A stretch of DNA of 64,000 nt from positions 930,001-994,000 of the forward strand of contig JADKEK010000001.1 in NCBI GenBank assembly GCA_016718035.1, in the 5' to 3' direction. Positions 20,126 through 29,488 of the stretch are shown in pieces. The notes beneath the pieces are model-generated. The model was not told the origin of the DNA. It worked only from the letters and a program-made list of their open reading frames with translations, and did no database searches. How positions within the stretch are numbered: position 1 is the stretch's first letter; every line of letters begins with the position of its first letter. The position numbers and the translations under genes were made by a program. The stretch is from Bacteroidota bacterium. Lineage in GTDB: Bacteria > Bacteroidota > Bacteroidia > Chitinophagales > BACL12.

Positions 20126-23100
20126 TGCACAGTTGCACCTGAGTAGGTGGCAGTGAGTGACACGCTACTGCCCTGACAAAACGTAATTGGTCCGCCAGCG
20201 GAGATGGTAATTGTTTCGGTGATGCCGTCGTCGATGAGGCCGTTGCAGTTGTCGTCGAGGGAGTTGCAGAGTTCGGGGGATGGCGCGCATGGAATACTGG
20301 TATATACAAATGCTCCTCCTACCATATCTTCACCATCAAAATAATTTCCCGCGCCTACCACGATGTCAGCATAACTATCTCCATTTATGTCTCCAGCGCC
20401 TGAAACTGAAATACCGAATTTTGCATCTAATTGATTTATTTCAATAGTTTCGATGTTATCTACATCGAGAGCGAAAGAATTTCCATGGTAAACAAATATT
20501 TTTCCTTCATAATGAAAATTACCTGAATAATTTGGGGATCCAATTATAATATCATCAAAATTGTCGTTGTCCATATCCTGAATCCCGGAAACAGAATTTC
20601 CGAATCTTCCATCCTGTATATTATTTTCTAAAATTAATACTGGCACGGAATTTATACCTGTGGATGAGCCTAAATACACAAAAACACTTCCTTCATAGAG
20701 TTCACCATTTGAATAGTTTGGTGCACCGACAATTAAATCATCAAATCCATCATTATTAATATCACCGCCACCTGCAACGGCAAAGCCTAATTGACAAATA
20801 GCCTGATTACTTTCTAAAATTGTTGCGGGACTTATGGCAAGTCCAGATGCTGAACCATGATAAATATATACTCTACCCTCATTATATTGCCCGTTATTAG
20901 ATAAAGGAGCGCCAACTGCAACATCGTCAAAGCCATCTCCATTTACATCTCCAGCTGAGCAGACATCATATCCGAAATGCTCACCTGATAAAGTTCCATT
21001 GATTATCAAAGGAGAATTAGTAATTCCAACTGCACTTCCGTAATAAACATAAATTCTCCCTTTACCGCTATTATACAGCGAAGCCCCGACTATAATATCA
21101 TCGTATCCATCATTATTAATATCCCCCGCACTGGAAACTGAATTTCCTAAACCCAAATCTGACATTGAACCCTCGATCTTTAGATTTGGAATTGCAGGTA
21201 AACCTGTACTTGAACCATAAAATATTTCAATTTTCCCTTCTCTATAACTTGGATTATCAAACAAAGGTGCTCCAATTATAATATCATCATACCCATCATT
21301 ATTCACATCTCCTGCACCAGCTACACTACCGAAATCACTATCAGATTGGGTATCGGATCTTACGAATGAGGGTACTAATTGTATCCCATCAATTGAGCCA
21401 TTAAATACCATTGCTATACCCATATTCGGGATGTCAAAGTCAGGTGAACCAATTATAATATCATCAAAACCATCACCATTTATATCACCAGCTTTTGAAA
21501 CATCATTAACAACTCCATCATCTGTGATACTAAGGAATCCATCAAACTGAAAATTTAATGATTCATCAATAAATCCATCGCAATCATTATCGTAGTAATC
21601 CGGTTGCTCCTCAGCATCAGGATATTTTTGATTATTATTATCATCGCAATCGCTACCACCAAGAATATTAAAAGTATATCCGATGCCAGGAGAACTACAT
21701 TGCGTTAAAGTAGGTATTGCATCATTATAATAAAAATCCTCATCTGCATCAAAATACCAAATTGTTAATGGATGCTGTAAAGAATCAAAATCGTTACAAT
21801 CAGAATTATCCAAAACATGTCCATCAGGTAAATTACAGGTAATTGCACTCAAAATTGAGCTTCCAAAACCATCGTCATCATGATCTGGATAAAATGTTGA
21901 AGTTGGACAGTCATTTCCATGAAATACATAAATTCTTCCTTCGTCTGAATCCATGTTATCGTAAAAGCTTGCTCCTATGAGGAGATCACTAAAACCATCA
22001 TTATTTACATCTCCGGCAAAAGAAATTGATTTTCCAAAAGAAGATGATTCTTGATTAGATTCGAATGTAGCATCCGGAATTGCATCAATTCCAGATGCAG
22101 AACCTTCATAAATATATACTTTACCTTCATTACTGCTACCTCCATCAAAATCTGAAGCTGCAACTACTATATCAACATAACCATCTGCGTTATAATCGCC
22201 TGCTGAAGAAACTGCCTTTCCAAAATGTGCAAAGTATTGTTCATTGTCAATTCTAGTTGAAAAAGTTGTATTCACTCCGGATGCACTGCCCAGATAAATG
22301 AAAACACTTCCTGCATCAAATTCTAGAAAGTCTGCTTGATATTCACCAACTATTACGTCATCAAAGCCGTCATTATTAACATCTCCCGCTCCGGAAGTTG
22401 AATAACCAAAATATGTCGAATAAAAACCTTCTTCGAGTATTGTAGCTGGTGATGTAATTAAACCTAGTGCATTTCCGTGGTATAAATAAGCAATGCCGCC
22501 ATCACTATTTAAACCTTCGCCATCAAATTTGTAAGCACCAATTATAACATCATCAAATCCATCTGCATTTACATCTCCGGCATCTGAAACAGAAAATCCA
22601 AATTGCGAATTCCCCTGAAAATTAGATAACGTTGCGGTTTCAACCGTATCAATTCCATCAGACGAACCCAGATAAACATATGCCTTAACAGATAAATTGG
22701 CGCCCACAATAACATCGTCAAATCCATCAGCATTTATATCGCCCGCGTTCGAAACAGCTATGCCGAAATTTGCTCCTACAACATCACATTCAAGGGTGGC
22801 ATTGGGGATTGGATTTATACCGGTGAGCGATCCAAGATAAACAAACGCTCTACCTTCATTGGATTGTCCATTATCGAAAAAATTTGCACCAACAATAACA
22901 TCGTCAAATCCATCATTATTTATATCACCGGCTGTTGAAACAGAGGCACCAAAATTTGCACTAGCTTGATTACATTCTAAAATCAACGCGGGACTCGTGT
23001 TTATTCCAAATTCTGAACCATGAAAAATGTATGCTACACCTTCATTTATTTGCCCATTATCATACATATATGCTCCGACAATCACATCGTCGTAACCATC

Positions 23101-23247
23101 ACCATTTACATCTCCCGCATGTGAAACAGCATTTCCAAAATAAGCGCTAGATTGAATTCCCTCCACAATACTCTCTGCATCAGGTGTTTGACCAAAACAT
23201 TTGAAAGTATTGAAGATGATAAGCGAAATAAATAAACTGGGTTTCAT
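19993..23247 (-). CDS. P9, 5' part: double FG-GAP (integrin-alpha-like) seven-repeat protein on the array's Ig/T9SS stalk
   Basis: After a signal peptide ending KCFGQ come seven FG-GAP repeats with Ca-binding loops of the AGDVN.DG.DDVIVGA type (about 35-450). A MopE-like module with repeated DCDD and DNDCDGFIDE (about 480-562) is followed by a second set of seven FG-GAP repeats (about 580-985). The MopE motif CNSLDDNCNGLIDDG and the start of Ig-like domain 1 come next. The frame then shifts near residue 1043 and ends in 40 unrelated residues at 19993. FG-GAP repeats form seven-bladed propellers in integrin alpha chains, so this head has the same predicted fold as its neighbours but an unrelated sequence. 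The stalk DNA is nearly that of P7 and P8, which argues for a head swap. Confidence 0.85.
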   Translation of the reverse strand: MKPSLFISLIIFNTFKCFGQTPDAESIVEGIQSSAYFGNAVSHAGDVNGDGYDDVIVGAYMYDNGQINEGVAYIFHGSEFGINTSPALILECNQASANFGASVSTAGDINNDGFDDVIVGANFFDNGQSNEGRAFVYLGSLTGINPIPNATLECDVVGANFGIAVSNAGDINADGFDDVIVGANLSVKAYVYLGSSDGIDTVETATLSNFQGNSQFGFSVSDAGDVNADGFDDVIIGAYKFDGEGLNSDGGIAYLYHGNALGLITSPATILEEGFYSTYFGYSTSGAGDVNNDGFDDVIVGEYQADFLEFDAGSVFIYLGSASGVNTTFSTRIDNEQYFAHFGKAVSSAGDYNADGYVDIVVAASDFDGGSSNEGKVYIYEGSASGIDAIPDATFESNQESSSFGKSISFAGDVNNDGFSDLLIGASFYDNMDSDEGRIYVFHGNDCPTSTFYPDHDDDGFGSSILSAITCNLPDGHVLDNSDCNDFDSLQHPLTIWYFDADEDFYYNDAIPTLTQCSSPGIGYTFNILGGSDCDDNNNQKYPDAEEQPDYYDNDCDGFIDESLNFQFDGFLSITDDGVVNDVSKAGDINGDGFDDIIIGSPDFDIPNMGIAMVFNGSIDGIQLVPSFVRSDTQSDSDFGSVAGAGDVNNDGYDDIIIGAPLFDNPSYREGKIEIFYGSSTGLPAIPNLKIEGSMSDLGLGNSVSSAGDINNDGYDDIIVGASLYNSGKGRIYVYYGSAVGITNSPLIINGTLSGEHFGYDVCSAGDVNGDGFDDVAVGAPLSNNGQYNEGRVYIYHGSASGLAISPATILESNQAICQLGFAVAGGGDINNDGFDDLIVGAPNYSNGELYEGSVFVYLGSSTGINSVPVLILENNIQDGRFGNSVSGIQDMDNDNFDDIIIGSPNYSGNFHYEGKIFVYHGNSFALDVDNIETIEINQLDAKFGISVSGAGDINGDSYADIVVGAGNYFDGEDMVGGAFVYTSIPCAPSPELCNSLDDNCNGLIDDGITETITISAGGPITFCQGSSVSLTATYSGATVQWKRMAQIFPVQQAQHIMLQQKEIILALPQAHVIQLNQPQFLST

Positions 23248-23253
23248 ATTATT

Positions 23254-23975
23254 TTAATTTATTTTCATAAATTTTACTGTTTCTATTTCATCATTTACCC
23301 GTATAGTAATAAAGTACATTCCAGCCGGATAAAAGGAAATGTCTATTTCAGATGAAGATGAAACGTTTTCAAAGGAAGTAATTATTTTCCCAGTGCAATC
23401 AGCAATCGTAAGTTGAGAATTACAATTTGTTAATTGGTTAATCGAAATAAATACACTACTTGTTGCCGGATTTGGATAAACATTTATTATACTATTATTC
23501 GTGGGGTCTTCTTCACGACACGGAACAGATACCGCAATCGCATTCGAATTTTTATAACAACCTGTTGCAGCTTTTGTAACACGACATTTATAATTACCTG
23601 AGGTAGTTGCTGTATATGTTAATGCTGTTGCTCCTGCAATTGGCGTTGCGCCTTTATACCATTGGTAAGTACAACCTGCAACCGCAACTTCTGTTAATAC
23701 CACACTGCCACCTGCACAAAAAGTTGTTGGGCCTCCGGCAGAAATACTTGCGTTGGGGTTTTTAATTACGTTGACGAAAATGCCAGCGGATATTTCTGTG
23801 TCGCATGCGGAGGATGTTTCACATGTATAAGTTCCTTTAGTTGTAACTGTGTGGGATGAGGAAGTTGCACCCGGAATGTTTGTGCCGTTCTTTTTCCATT
23901 GGAAATTTGGACCGGTGGTTGTGGCACTTAAAATAACGGAGTTACGCCAGAAGAATGAGTTGAACCTGGCCGGAG
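23254..23975 (-). CDS. P10, 3' fragment: Ig-like domains and T9SS sorting domain
   Basis: This open frame encodes the end of Ig domain 1 (QWKKNGTNIPG), Ig domain 2 and a sorting domain with NVYPNPATSSVFI and YPAGMYFITI. The first ATG is at 23703, in mid-domain, so it is a piece of the gene whose head lies at 23928-25357. The frame break falls at about 23960-23990. There the residues that should read ISAGGPTTFCQGGN are replaced by a diverged string in either frame, so this break may involve more than one base. Confidence 0.6.
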
Positions 23976-24812
23976 AATATTAATTATATAATTGATATCA
24001 TCATCAATTAAGCCGTTGCAGTTATCGTCGAGGGTATTACAAAGTTCGACAACAGGTTCACAAATTCCTTCTAGTTTTAAAATCCAGTTATCGTCTTCGC
24101 CGATACATACTTCTGTTTTATCGCCGGAAATTATAGATTCTGAATTACCACAAACCATAAATCCATAGTCACTGGTTTCAATCATGGCTCTTACACCTTC
24201 ACTTTCATTTCCTCCGATTGTTTTGTCCCATATTAAAAGTCCAGCAGCATCAAGTTTAACTATCCAATAGTCACTCTCACCAAAACCAGCTTCTGTTTTA
24301 TCGCCGGAAATTCCAGAATATGATGATCCTCCCAAAATAAAACCATTATCGGCTGTCTTGCTAATTACATGTAAATATTCATCTCCAGAACCTCCAATTG
24401 TATTCTGCCATTCTATATTTCCAGATTCATCTAGTTTTAATATCCAAAAATCATATGTTCCAACAGGACCATGATTTGCTTCTGTTTTATCACCATACAT
24501 TGAAGAGCCAGAGTGTCCTCCAATAACACAACCATTATCAACAGTTGCAACAACTGAAGCACCATAATCATCTTTATTCCCTCCGATAGTATTTTGCCAC
24601 TCTTGTACACCAAATGCATTTAATTTTATTATCCATATGTCGTTGAGGCCCATTTTATTTTCGGTTTTGTCGCCCGAAATAACAGAGTAGGACTCACCAC
24701 ATAAAAAATAACCTCCATCTGCAACTTGTGCAATTCCGTGCAAAAAATCTACTGAACTACCTCCAAAAGTTTTGTCCCATTCAATATTTCCCGATGCATC
24801 TGTTTTTACCAC
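23928..24812 (-). CDS. P10, middle fragment: blades 4-7 and MopE motif
   Basis: This frame encodes four blades of the ISGDKTE dialect and the motif CNTLDDNCNGLIDDD (the final G is D). It then runs into a stop at 23928 after 22 out-of-frame residues. Its apparent start MVKTDASGNIEW lies inside a blade, so it continues the fragment at 24806-25357. The join is at 24866-24869, where one A (one T on the coding strand) is missing relative to the sequence that would read DSYSGISGDKT. Confidence 0.7.
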   Translation of the reverse strand: MVKTDASGNIEWDKTFGGSSVDFLHGIAQVADGGYFLCGESYSVISGDKTENKMGLNDIWIIKLNAFGVQEWQNTIGGNKDDYGASVVATVDNGCVIGGHSGSSMYGDKTEANHGPVGTYDFWILKLDESGNIEWQNTIGGSGDEYLHVISKTADNGFILGGSSYSGISGDKTEAGFGESDYWIVKLDAAGLLIWDKTIGGNESEGVRAMIETSDYGFMVCGNSESIISGDKTEVCIGEDDNWILKLEGICEPVVELCNTLDDNCNGLIDDDINYIINILRPGSTHSSGVTPLF

Positions 24813-25357
24813 CCAATAATCATTATCACCACGTGATGCCTGAGTTTTATCCCCTGATATACCTGAATAGAATCACCTCCAATAATAAACCCCCCATCTG
24901 ATGTTTGAAAAACTGAATAAGGCTGTTCCGAACCACTTCCTCCAATACTGTTTTGCCATTGAATATTTCCAATGCTGTCGATTTTTATGAGCCAGTAATC
25001 CTGTCCCAGAGAACTAACTGTTTTATCGCCGGAAATAGTAGAGCTTGAACTTCCTCCTAGTATTAAACCACCATCATTACAATAACCAAGCGAATACAAA
25101 TGATCATAACCATCACCGCCATAAGAATTTTGCCATTGGATAACTCCTTCTTTATTAAGTTTTAGTAACCAGTAATCACTGAGTCCGTTAGAAACATCAG
25201 TTTTATCTCCGCTAATTCCAGAATAACTAAGTGACCCCAGAAAATAACCGTCAGGTGTTTCAACGATTCCTTTACATGCATCAAACTCATTTCCACCAAT
25301 TGTATTCTGCCATTCAATATCAGGAGCTTGCCCAAATGAATTGAAACATATCATCAT
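24806..25357 (-). CDS. P10, 5' fragment: truncated signal peptide and blades 1-3
   Basis: This fragment begins MMICFNSFGQAPDIEWQN and encodes three blades before a frame break. Together with the middle fragment the repaired gene has exactly seven blades, which shows the pieces are one gene. The N-terminus is odd. In the same frame upstream the DNA encodes KYFLLTIILMM, a normal signal-peptide core, but no start codon precedes it; instead the sequence enters the end of P11. Translation could only start at the internal ATGs at 25357 or 25354, giving a very short leader. P10 is therefore probably non-functional, or the junction is misassembled. Confidence 0.65.
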   Translation of the reverse strand: MMICFNSFGQAPDIEWQNTIGGNEFDACKGIVETPDGYFLGSLSYSGISGDKTDVSNGLSDYWLLKLNKEGVIQWQNSYGGDGYDHLYSLGYCNDGGLILGGSSSSTISGDKTVSSLGQDYWLIKIDSIGNIQWQNSIGGSGSEQPYSVFQTSDGGFIIGGDSIQVYQGIKLRHHVVIMIIGW

Positions 25358-25368
25358 TAAGATGATTG

Positions 25369-27300
25369 TTAATAAAAAGTATTTTCGATAATATTATTTT
25401 CCTCCCTACAAGTCACACTCACCGCAATCGCATTCGAATTTTTAAAACAACCGGTTGCAGCTTTTGTAACTCGGCATTTATAATTACCTGAGGTAGTTGC
25501 AGTATAAGTTAATGATGTTGCTCCGGCAATTGGAGTTGCGCCTTTATACCATTGGTAAGTGCATCCCGCAACGGGTGTTACACTTAATAATACGCTGCCA
25601 CCTGCGCAAAAAATTGTTGGCCCATCGGGTGAAATAAATGCAGAAGGATTTTTGTTGACATTTACAAAAATTTCATTTGATTGCACTGTATCACAAGTGC
25701 TGAAAGTCTCACAACTATAAGTTCCTTTGGTTGTTACCGTATAATTTGAAAATGTTGCTCCAATAATTGGTATGCCGTCCTTTTTCCACTGAACATTTGT
25801 TCCTGTATATGTTGCAGTTAATTCAACTGAACCACCCTGACAAAATGTTGTTGGTCCGACAGAAATGATTTCACAAATATGTTCGACATTATCATCAATT
25901 AACCCATTACAATCATCGTCTATTGCATTACAAATTTCGGTAGTTGCATAACATCCATCAGGTAATAGTTTTACAACCCAAAAATCATTAAATCCAATAA
26001 CATCTTCTGTTTTTTCGAATGAAATTGGTGAGGTTGAATTTCCGGCGATAGCATAGCTACTATCGTTACATTGGACGATATTACCCGCGAATTCGCTATA
26101 AATACCACCCATAACTTTTTGCCATAATATTTCACCTGAATAATTCAATTTTATCAACCAATAATCTGCACCACCATGTGTATCAATAGTTTTATCCCCA
26201 GTATTGAATGAATAGGAATTTCCAAACACCATGTAGGAATTATCTGCAGTAGCAATTACATTTGATAATTCATCATGATTAGTACCACCTATTGTGTTTT
26301 GCCATTCAATATTTCCAAATGCATTCAATTTAATTACCCAGTAATCATAAGTGCTATAACCTGGGCCTTTCCAGGATTTTTCGGTTTTATCCCCTCCAAT
26401 ATTAGAAAAAGAAAAACCACCAACAATAAATCCACCGTCAGGGCAAGGTTGAATACTGCGGAGTTGATCATCACCCAATCCACCAATATTATTTTGCCAA
26501 ATTATGTTACCGAATTTATTTAACCGTAAAATCCAATAATCATATTGACCATAACAATTTTCGGTTTTGTCGCCGGAAATAGATGAATACGTTTGACCTC
26601 CAACAATATAACCTTCGTCCGGTGTTTGTTCAATATCAAATAAATAATCCTGTTGATTGCCCCCATAAGTGTGTTGCCACATGATATTACCGGAACTATT
26701 TAATTTAACAATCCAGTAATCACGATAACCATCCGAATTTTCTGATTTATCACCAGAAATATCTGAGCTTGATGTACCGCCTAAAATATAGCCGCCGTCG
26801 AGAGTTTGTTCAATTGAGTATAATTCATCAATGCTATTTCCGCCAATTGATTTTTGCCATTCTATTACGCCTGCACCGGAAAGTTTAATGATCCAATAAT
26901 CGCCACCGAATCCGTAATTTGGCGATGTTTTAACACCTGATATACCTGATTCTGACCAACCACCTAAAATAAAACCACCATCAGTTGTGTTATCTAAACA
27001 AGTTAAAAAATCATTACCACTGCCGCCTAAAGTGAGGTCCCATTGTGTATTGCCATTAGAATCAACTTTTACCACCCAATAATCAGGATATCCATAATTA
27101 ACGCCCGTTTTGTCACCTGATATCTCAGAGTCAGAAGCACCACCAATTATAAATCCACCGTCTGGAGTTTGTTTGATTTTGGGGATTGTTTCTGTGCCAG
27201 TTCCTCCAATAGTATTTTCCCATTCAATTGCAGGAATTTGGGCATTGAGAAGTAAACTTCCCAATGCGCCAAATAGCAATAAAATGAGGTGCTTAAACAT
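25369..27300 (-). CDS. P11: seven-blade propeller protein lacking its T9SS sorting domain
   Basis: The product has 643 residues: signal peptide ending SLLLNAQ, seven blades of the ISGDKTE dialect (about 24-445), MopE motif CNAIDDDCNGLIDDN (about 453-472) and two Ig-like domains. It then stops after CREENNIIENTFY, where paralogs continue for about 80 residues with the sorting domain. The last codons abut the signal-peptide coding sequence of P10 without its start codon. This fits a deletion that removed the end of P11 and the beginning of P10. Without a sorting domain the product should reach the periplasm but not be exported by T9SS. Confidence 0.85.
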   Translation of the reverse strand: MFKHLILLLFGALGSLLLNAQIPAIEWENTIGGTGTETIPKIKQTPDGGFIIGGASDSEISGDKTGVNYGYPDYWVVKVDSNGNTQWDLTLGGSGNDFLTCLDNTTDGGFILGGWSESGISGVKTSPNYGFGGDYWIIKLSGAGVIEWQKSIGGNSIDELYSIEQTLDGGYILGGTSSSDISGDKSENSDGYRDYWIVKLNSSGNIMWQHTYGGNQQDYLFDIEQTPDEGYIVGGQTYSSISGDKTENCYGQYDYWILRLNKFGNIIWQNNIGGLGDDQLRSIQPCPDGGFIVGGFSFSNIGGDKTEKSWKGPGYSTYDYWVIKLNAFGNIEWQNTIGGTNHDELSNVIATADNSYMVFGNSYSFNTGDKTIDTHGGADYWLIKLNYSGEILWQKVMGGIYSEFAGNIVQCNDSSYAIAGNSTSPISFEKTEDVIGFNDFWVVKLLPDGCYATTEICNAIDDDCNGLIDDNVEHICEIISVGPTTFCQGGSVELTATYTGTNVQWKKDGIPIIGATFSNYTVTTKGTYSCETFSTCDTVQSNEIFVNVNKNPSAFISPDGPTIFCAGGSVLLSVTPVAGCTYQWYKGATPIAGATSLTYTATTSGNYKCRVTKAATGCFKNSNAIAVSVTCREENNIIENTFY

Positions 27301-27302
27301 AA

Positions 27303-29441
27303 TTATTGTTTAATAAAATTATTAGATGTTATTATACCATTTTCAACAATTTGCACAAAATATACGCCTGCAGGTAATTGTTCAATATTCATTTGTAATA
27401 CATTTTCAGTTGTAATTTGAGTTGCTATTACACTACCAAGTGCATCAATTAAATGAATTGTTTTTTCATTATTGTTTAGTGTAGAAATGGTTATTACAGT
27501 GCTTGCCGGATTTGGATAAACTTGCATATTATTTTCAACAAATTCACCTTCTTTACAAGTAACACTTACCGGAATCGGGGTCGACATTTTAACACAACCT
27601 GTTGCCGCTTTGGTAACCCTGCATTTAAAATTGCCTGATGTTGTCGCCACATAATTTAAACCTGTTTCGCCTGCAATTGCACTTGGTCCCTGGAACCATT
27701 GATACATACCACCTGCTACAGGTGTCACACTTAATGTCACCGATCCACCTGCACAAAATGTAGTTGGTCCGCCTGCAGTAATTACAGCTTTAGGATTTTT
27801 ATTTACAGTAACTGTTGTTCCAATTGATTCTTCTGTTGAACAAGACCCGGTTGTTACACAAGTGTAAACACCTGCTTTATTTGCTGTATATAAAGCGGAA
27901 TTAGCGCCCGGAATATTGGCACCATTCTTTTTCCATTGTAAACTTGTTCCATTATGAAAAGCTTCCATGGTAACACTGCCGCCCTGACAAAAAGTAGTAC
28001 CTGAATAAACAGTAATATCGATATCTAAATTATTATCGTCAATAATACCATCACAATCGTCATCGATATCATTACAAATTTCTTCAGCAGGTACACAATC
28101 ACCGGCTAAACGAATAATCCAAAAATCGGCATCACCTATGGCATCTTCATCTTTATCGCCACCCGCGCTGCTATAAGAAAAACCCCCAACAATAAATCCG
28201 CCATCGGTTGTTGCGCTAATGGCATTGGCATAATCGCCGGAAACTCCGCCTAAAACAGTTTGCCATAAAATACTGCCTGTGCTATTTATTTTTAAAATCC
28301 AGTAATCCCATGAGCCTGTATTTGCTTCTGTTTTATCACCGCTGATTAAACTTTGCGAATAACCTGCAATGGCATACCCACCATCTGATGTTTGGTCAAT
28401 AGCATTTACAAAAGCATAATCGTTGCCTGTTCCACCAATTGAATTTTGCCAAGTGATATTTCCACTGTTATCTAATTTAACCACCCAATAATCATATAAT
28501 CCGTTGGTGTTATCAGTTTTATTACCGGTTAAACCACTTTCGCTCATACCGCAAGCAATAGAACCACCATCGGCAGTTGGAATTACAGCATATAAATAAT
28601 CGTTTAATGTTCCGCCTATAGTTTTATCCCAAACTACTGTTCCGGCGCTATTTAATTTTACAATCCAATAATCTACAACACCATAATTGCCGGCAGTTTT
28701 ATCGCCACTAATTCCACTTGTTGAAGTACCACCTAAAATATATCCGCCATCAGCAGTTTCATAAGCTGAATATACATTGTCGAACATTAATCCGCCAATA
28801 TCATTTTGCCAGATAATATTTCCGGAAGCATCGGTTTTAATTACCCAATAATCGGAATTACCTACACGATTTTCAGTTTTGTCGCCACTGATTCCTGAAT
28901 CAGAAGTTCCTGCAATAATATATCCGCCGTCAGAAGTTGGTTGCACATTATACAACTGGTCGTTGCCAAGTCCACCATAACTTCTATCCCATTCCACTAC
29001 ACCATCTTCATCGAGTTTTACAATCCAGTAGTCGTAACCACCTTTATTACTTTCCGATTTATCGCCCCAGCCACCGCCGCTTAGTGATTGGCCACCAACA
29101 ATATATCCGCCATCGGGCGTTTCTTCTACTGCATATAACTTGTCGTAGTTGCCACCACCGACAGTATTTTCCCAAACGATATTACCGGCATTGTCCATTT
29201 TAACAATCCAGTAATCTTCGACACCCCATGAATTTTCACTTTTATCGCCGCCAATATTACTATCGGTGTAACCACCCATAATATAACCTCCATCGGAAGT
29301 TTGGTCGATTGTGTTGAGGAATTCATACGAAGTGCTGCCAAGGGTGTTTTGCCATTGAACTGAGGGAGCTTGTGCGTTGATGTTTAAAGTTGATAACAAT
29401 AAACCGGCACTCAATAAAAAGGGTGTTGTAATTTTTTTCAT
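27303..29441 (-). CDS. P12: T9SS-exported seven-blade propeller protein
   Basis: The product has 712 residues: signal peptide ending LNINAQ, seven highly regular blades (about 24-445), MopE motif CNDIDDDCDGIIDDN (about 454-469), two Ig-like domains in a more diverged version (FCQGGSVTMEAF; QWFQGPSAIAGE) and a sorting domain from about 637 ending ITSNNFIKQ. The stop codon is only two bases from the P11 start, so translation of the two is probably coupled. Confidence 0.9.
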   Translation of the reverse strand: MKKITTPFLLSAGLLLSTLNINAQAPSVQWQNTLGSTSYEFLNTIDQTSDGGYIMGGYTDSNIGGDKSENSWGVEDYWIVKMDNAGNIVWENTVGGGNYDKLYAVEETPDGGYIVGGQSLSGGGWGDKSESNKGGYDYWIVKLDEDGVVEWDRSYGGLGNDQLYNVQPTSDGGYIIAGTSDSGISGDKTENRVGNSDYWVIKTDASGNIIWQNDIGGLMFDNVYSAYETADGGYILGGTSTSGISGDKTAGNYGVVDYWIVKLNSAGTVVWDKTIGGTLNDYLYAVIPTADGGSIACGMSESGLTGNKTDNTNGLYDYWVVKLDNSGNITWQNSIGGTGNDYAFVNAIDQTSDGGYAIAGYSQSLISGDKTEANTGSWDYWILKINSTGSILWQTVLGGVSGDYANAISATTDGGFIVGGFSYSSAGGDKDEDAIGDADFWIIRLAGDCVPAEEICNDIDDDCDGIIDDNNLDIDITVYSGTTFCQGGSVTMEAFHNGTSLQWKKNGANIPGANSALYTANKAGVYTCVTTGSCSTEESIGTTVTVNKNPKAVITAGGPTTFCAGGSVTLSVTPVAGGMYQWFQGPSAIAGETGLNYVATTSGNFKCRVTKAATGCVKMSTPIPVSVTCKEGEFVENNMQVYPNPASTVITISTLNNNEKTIHLIDALGSVIATQITTENVLQMNIEQLPAGVYFVQIVENGIITSNNFIKQ

Positions 29442-29488
29442 TAGGTTTTTTAAAAAGATGAATGAATAGGATTAAAAAGATGATTTTT

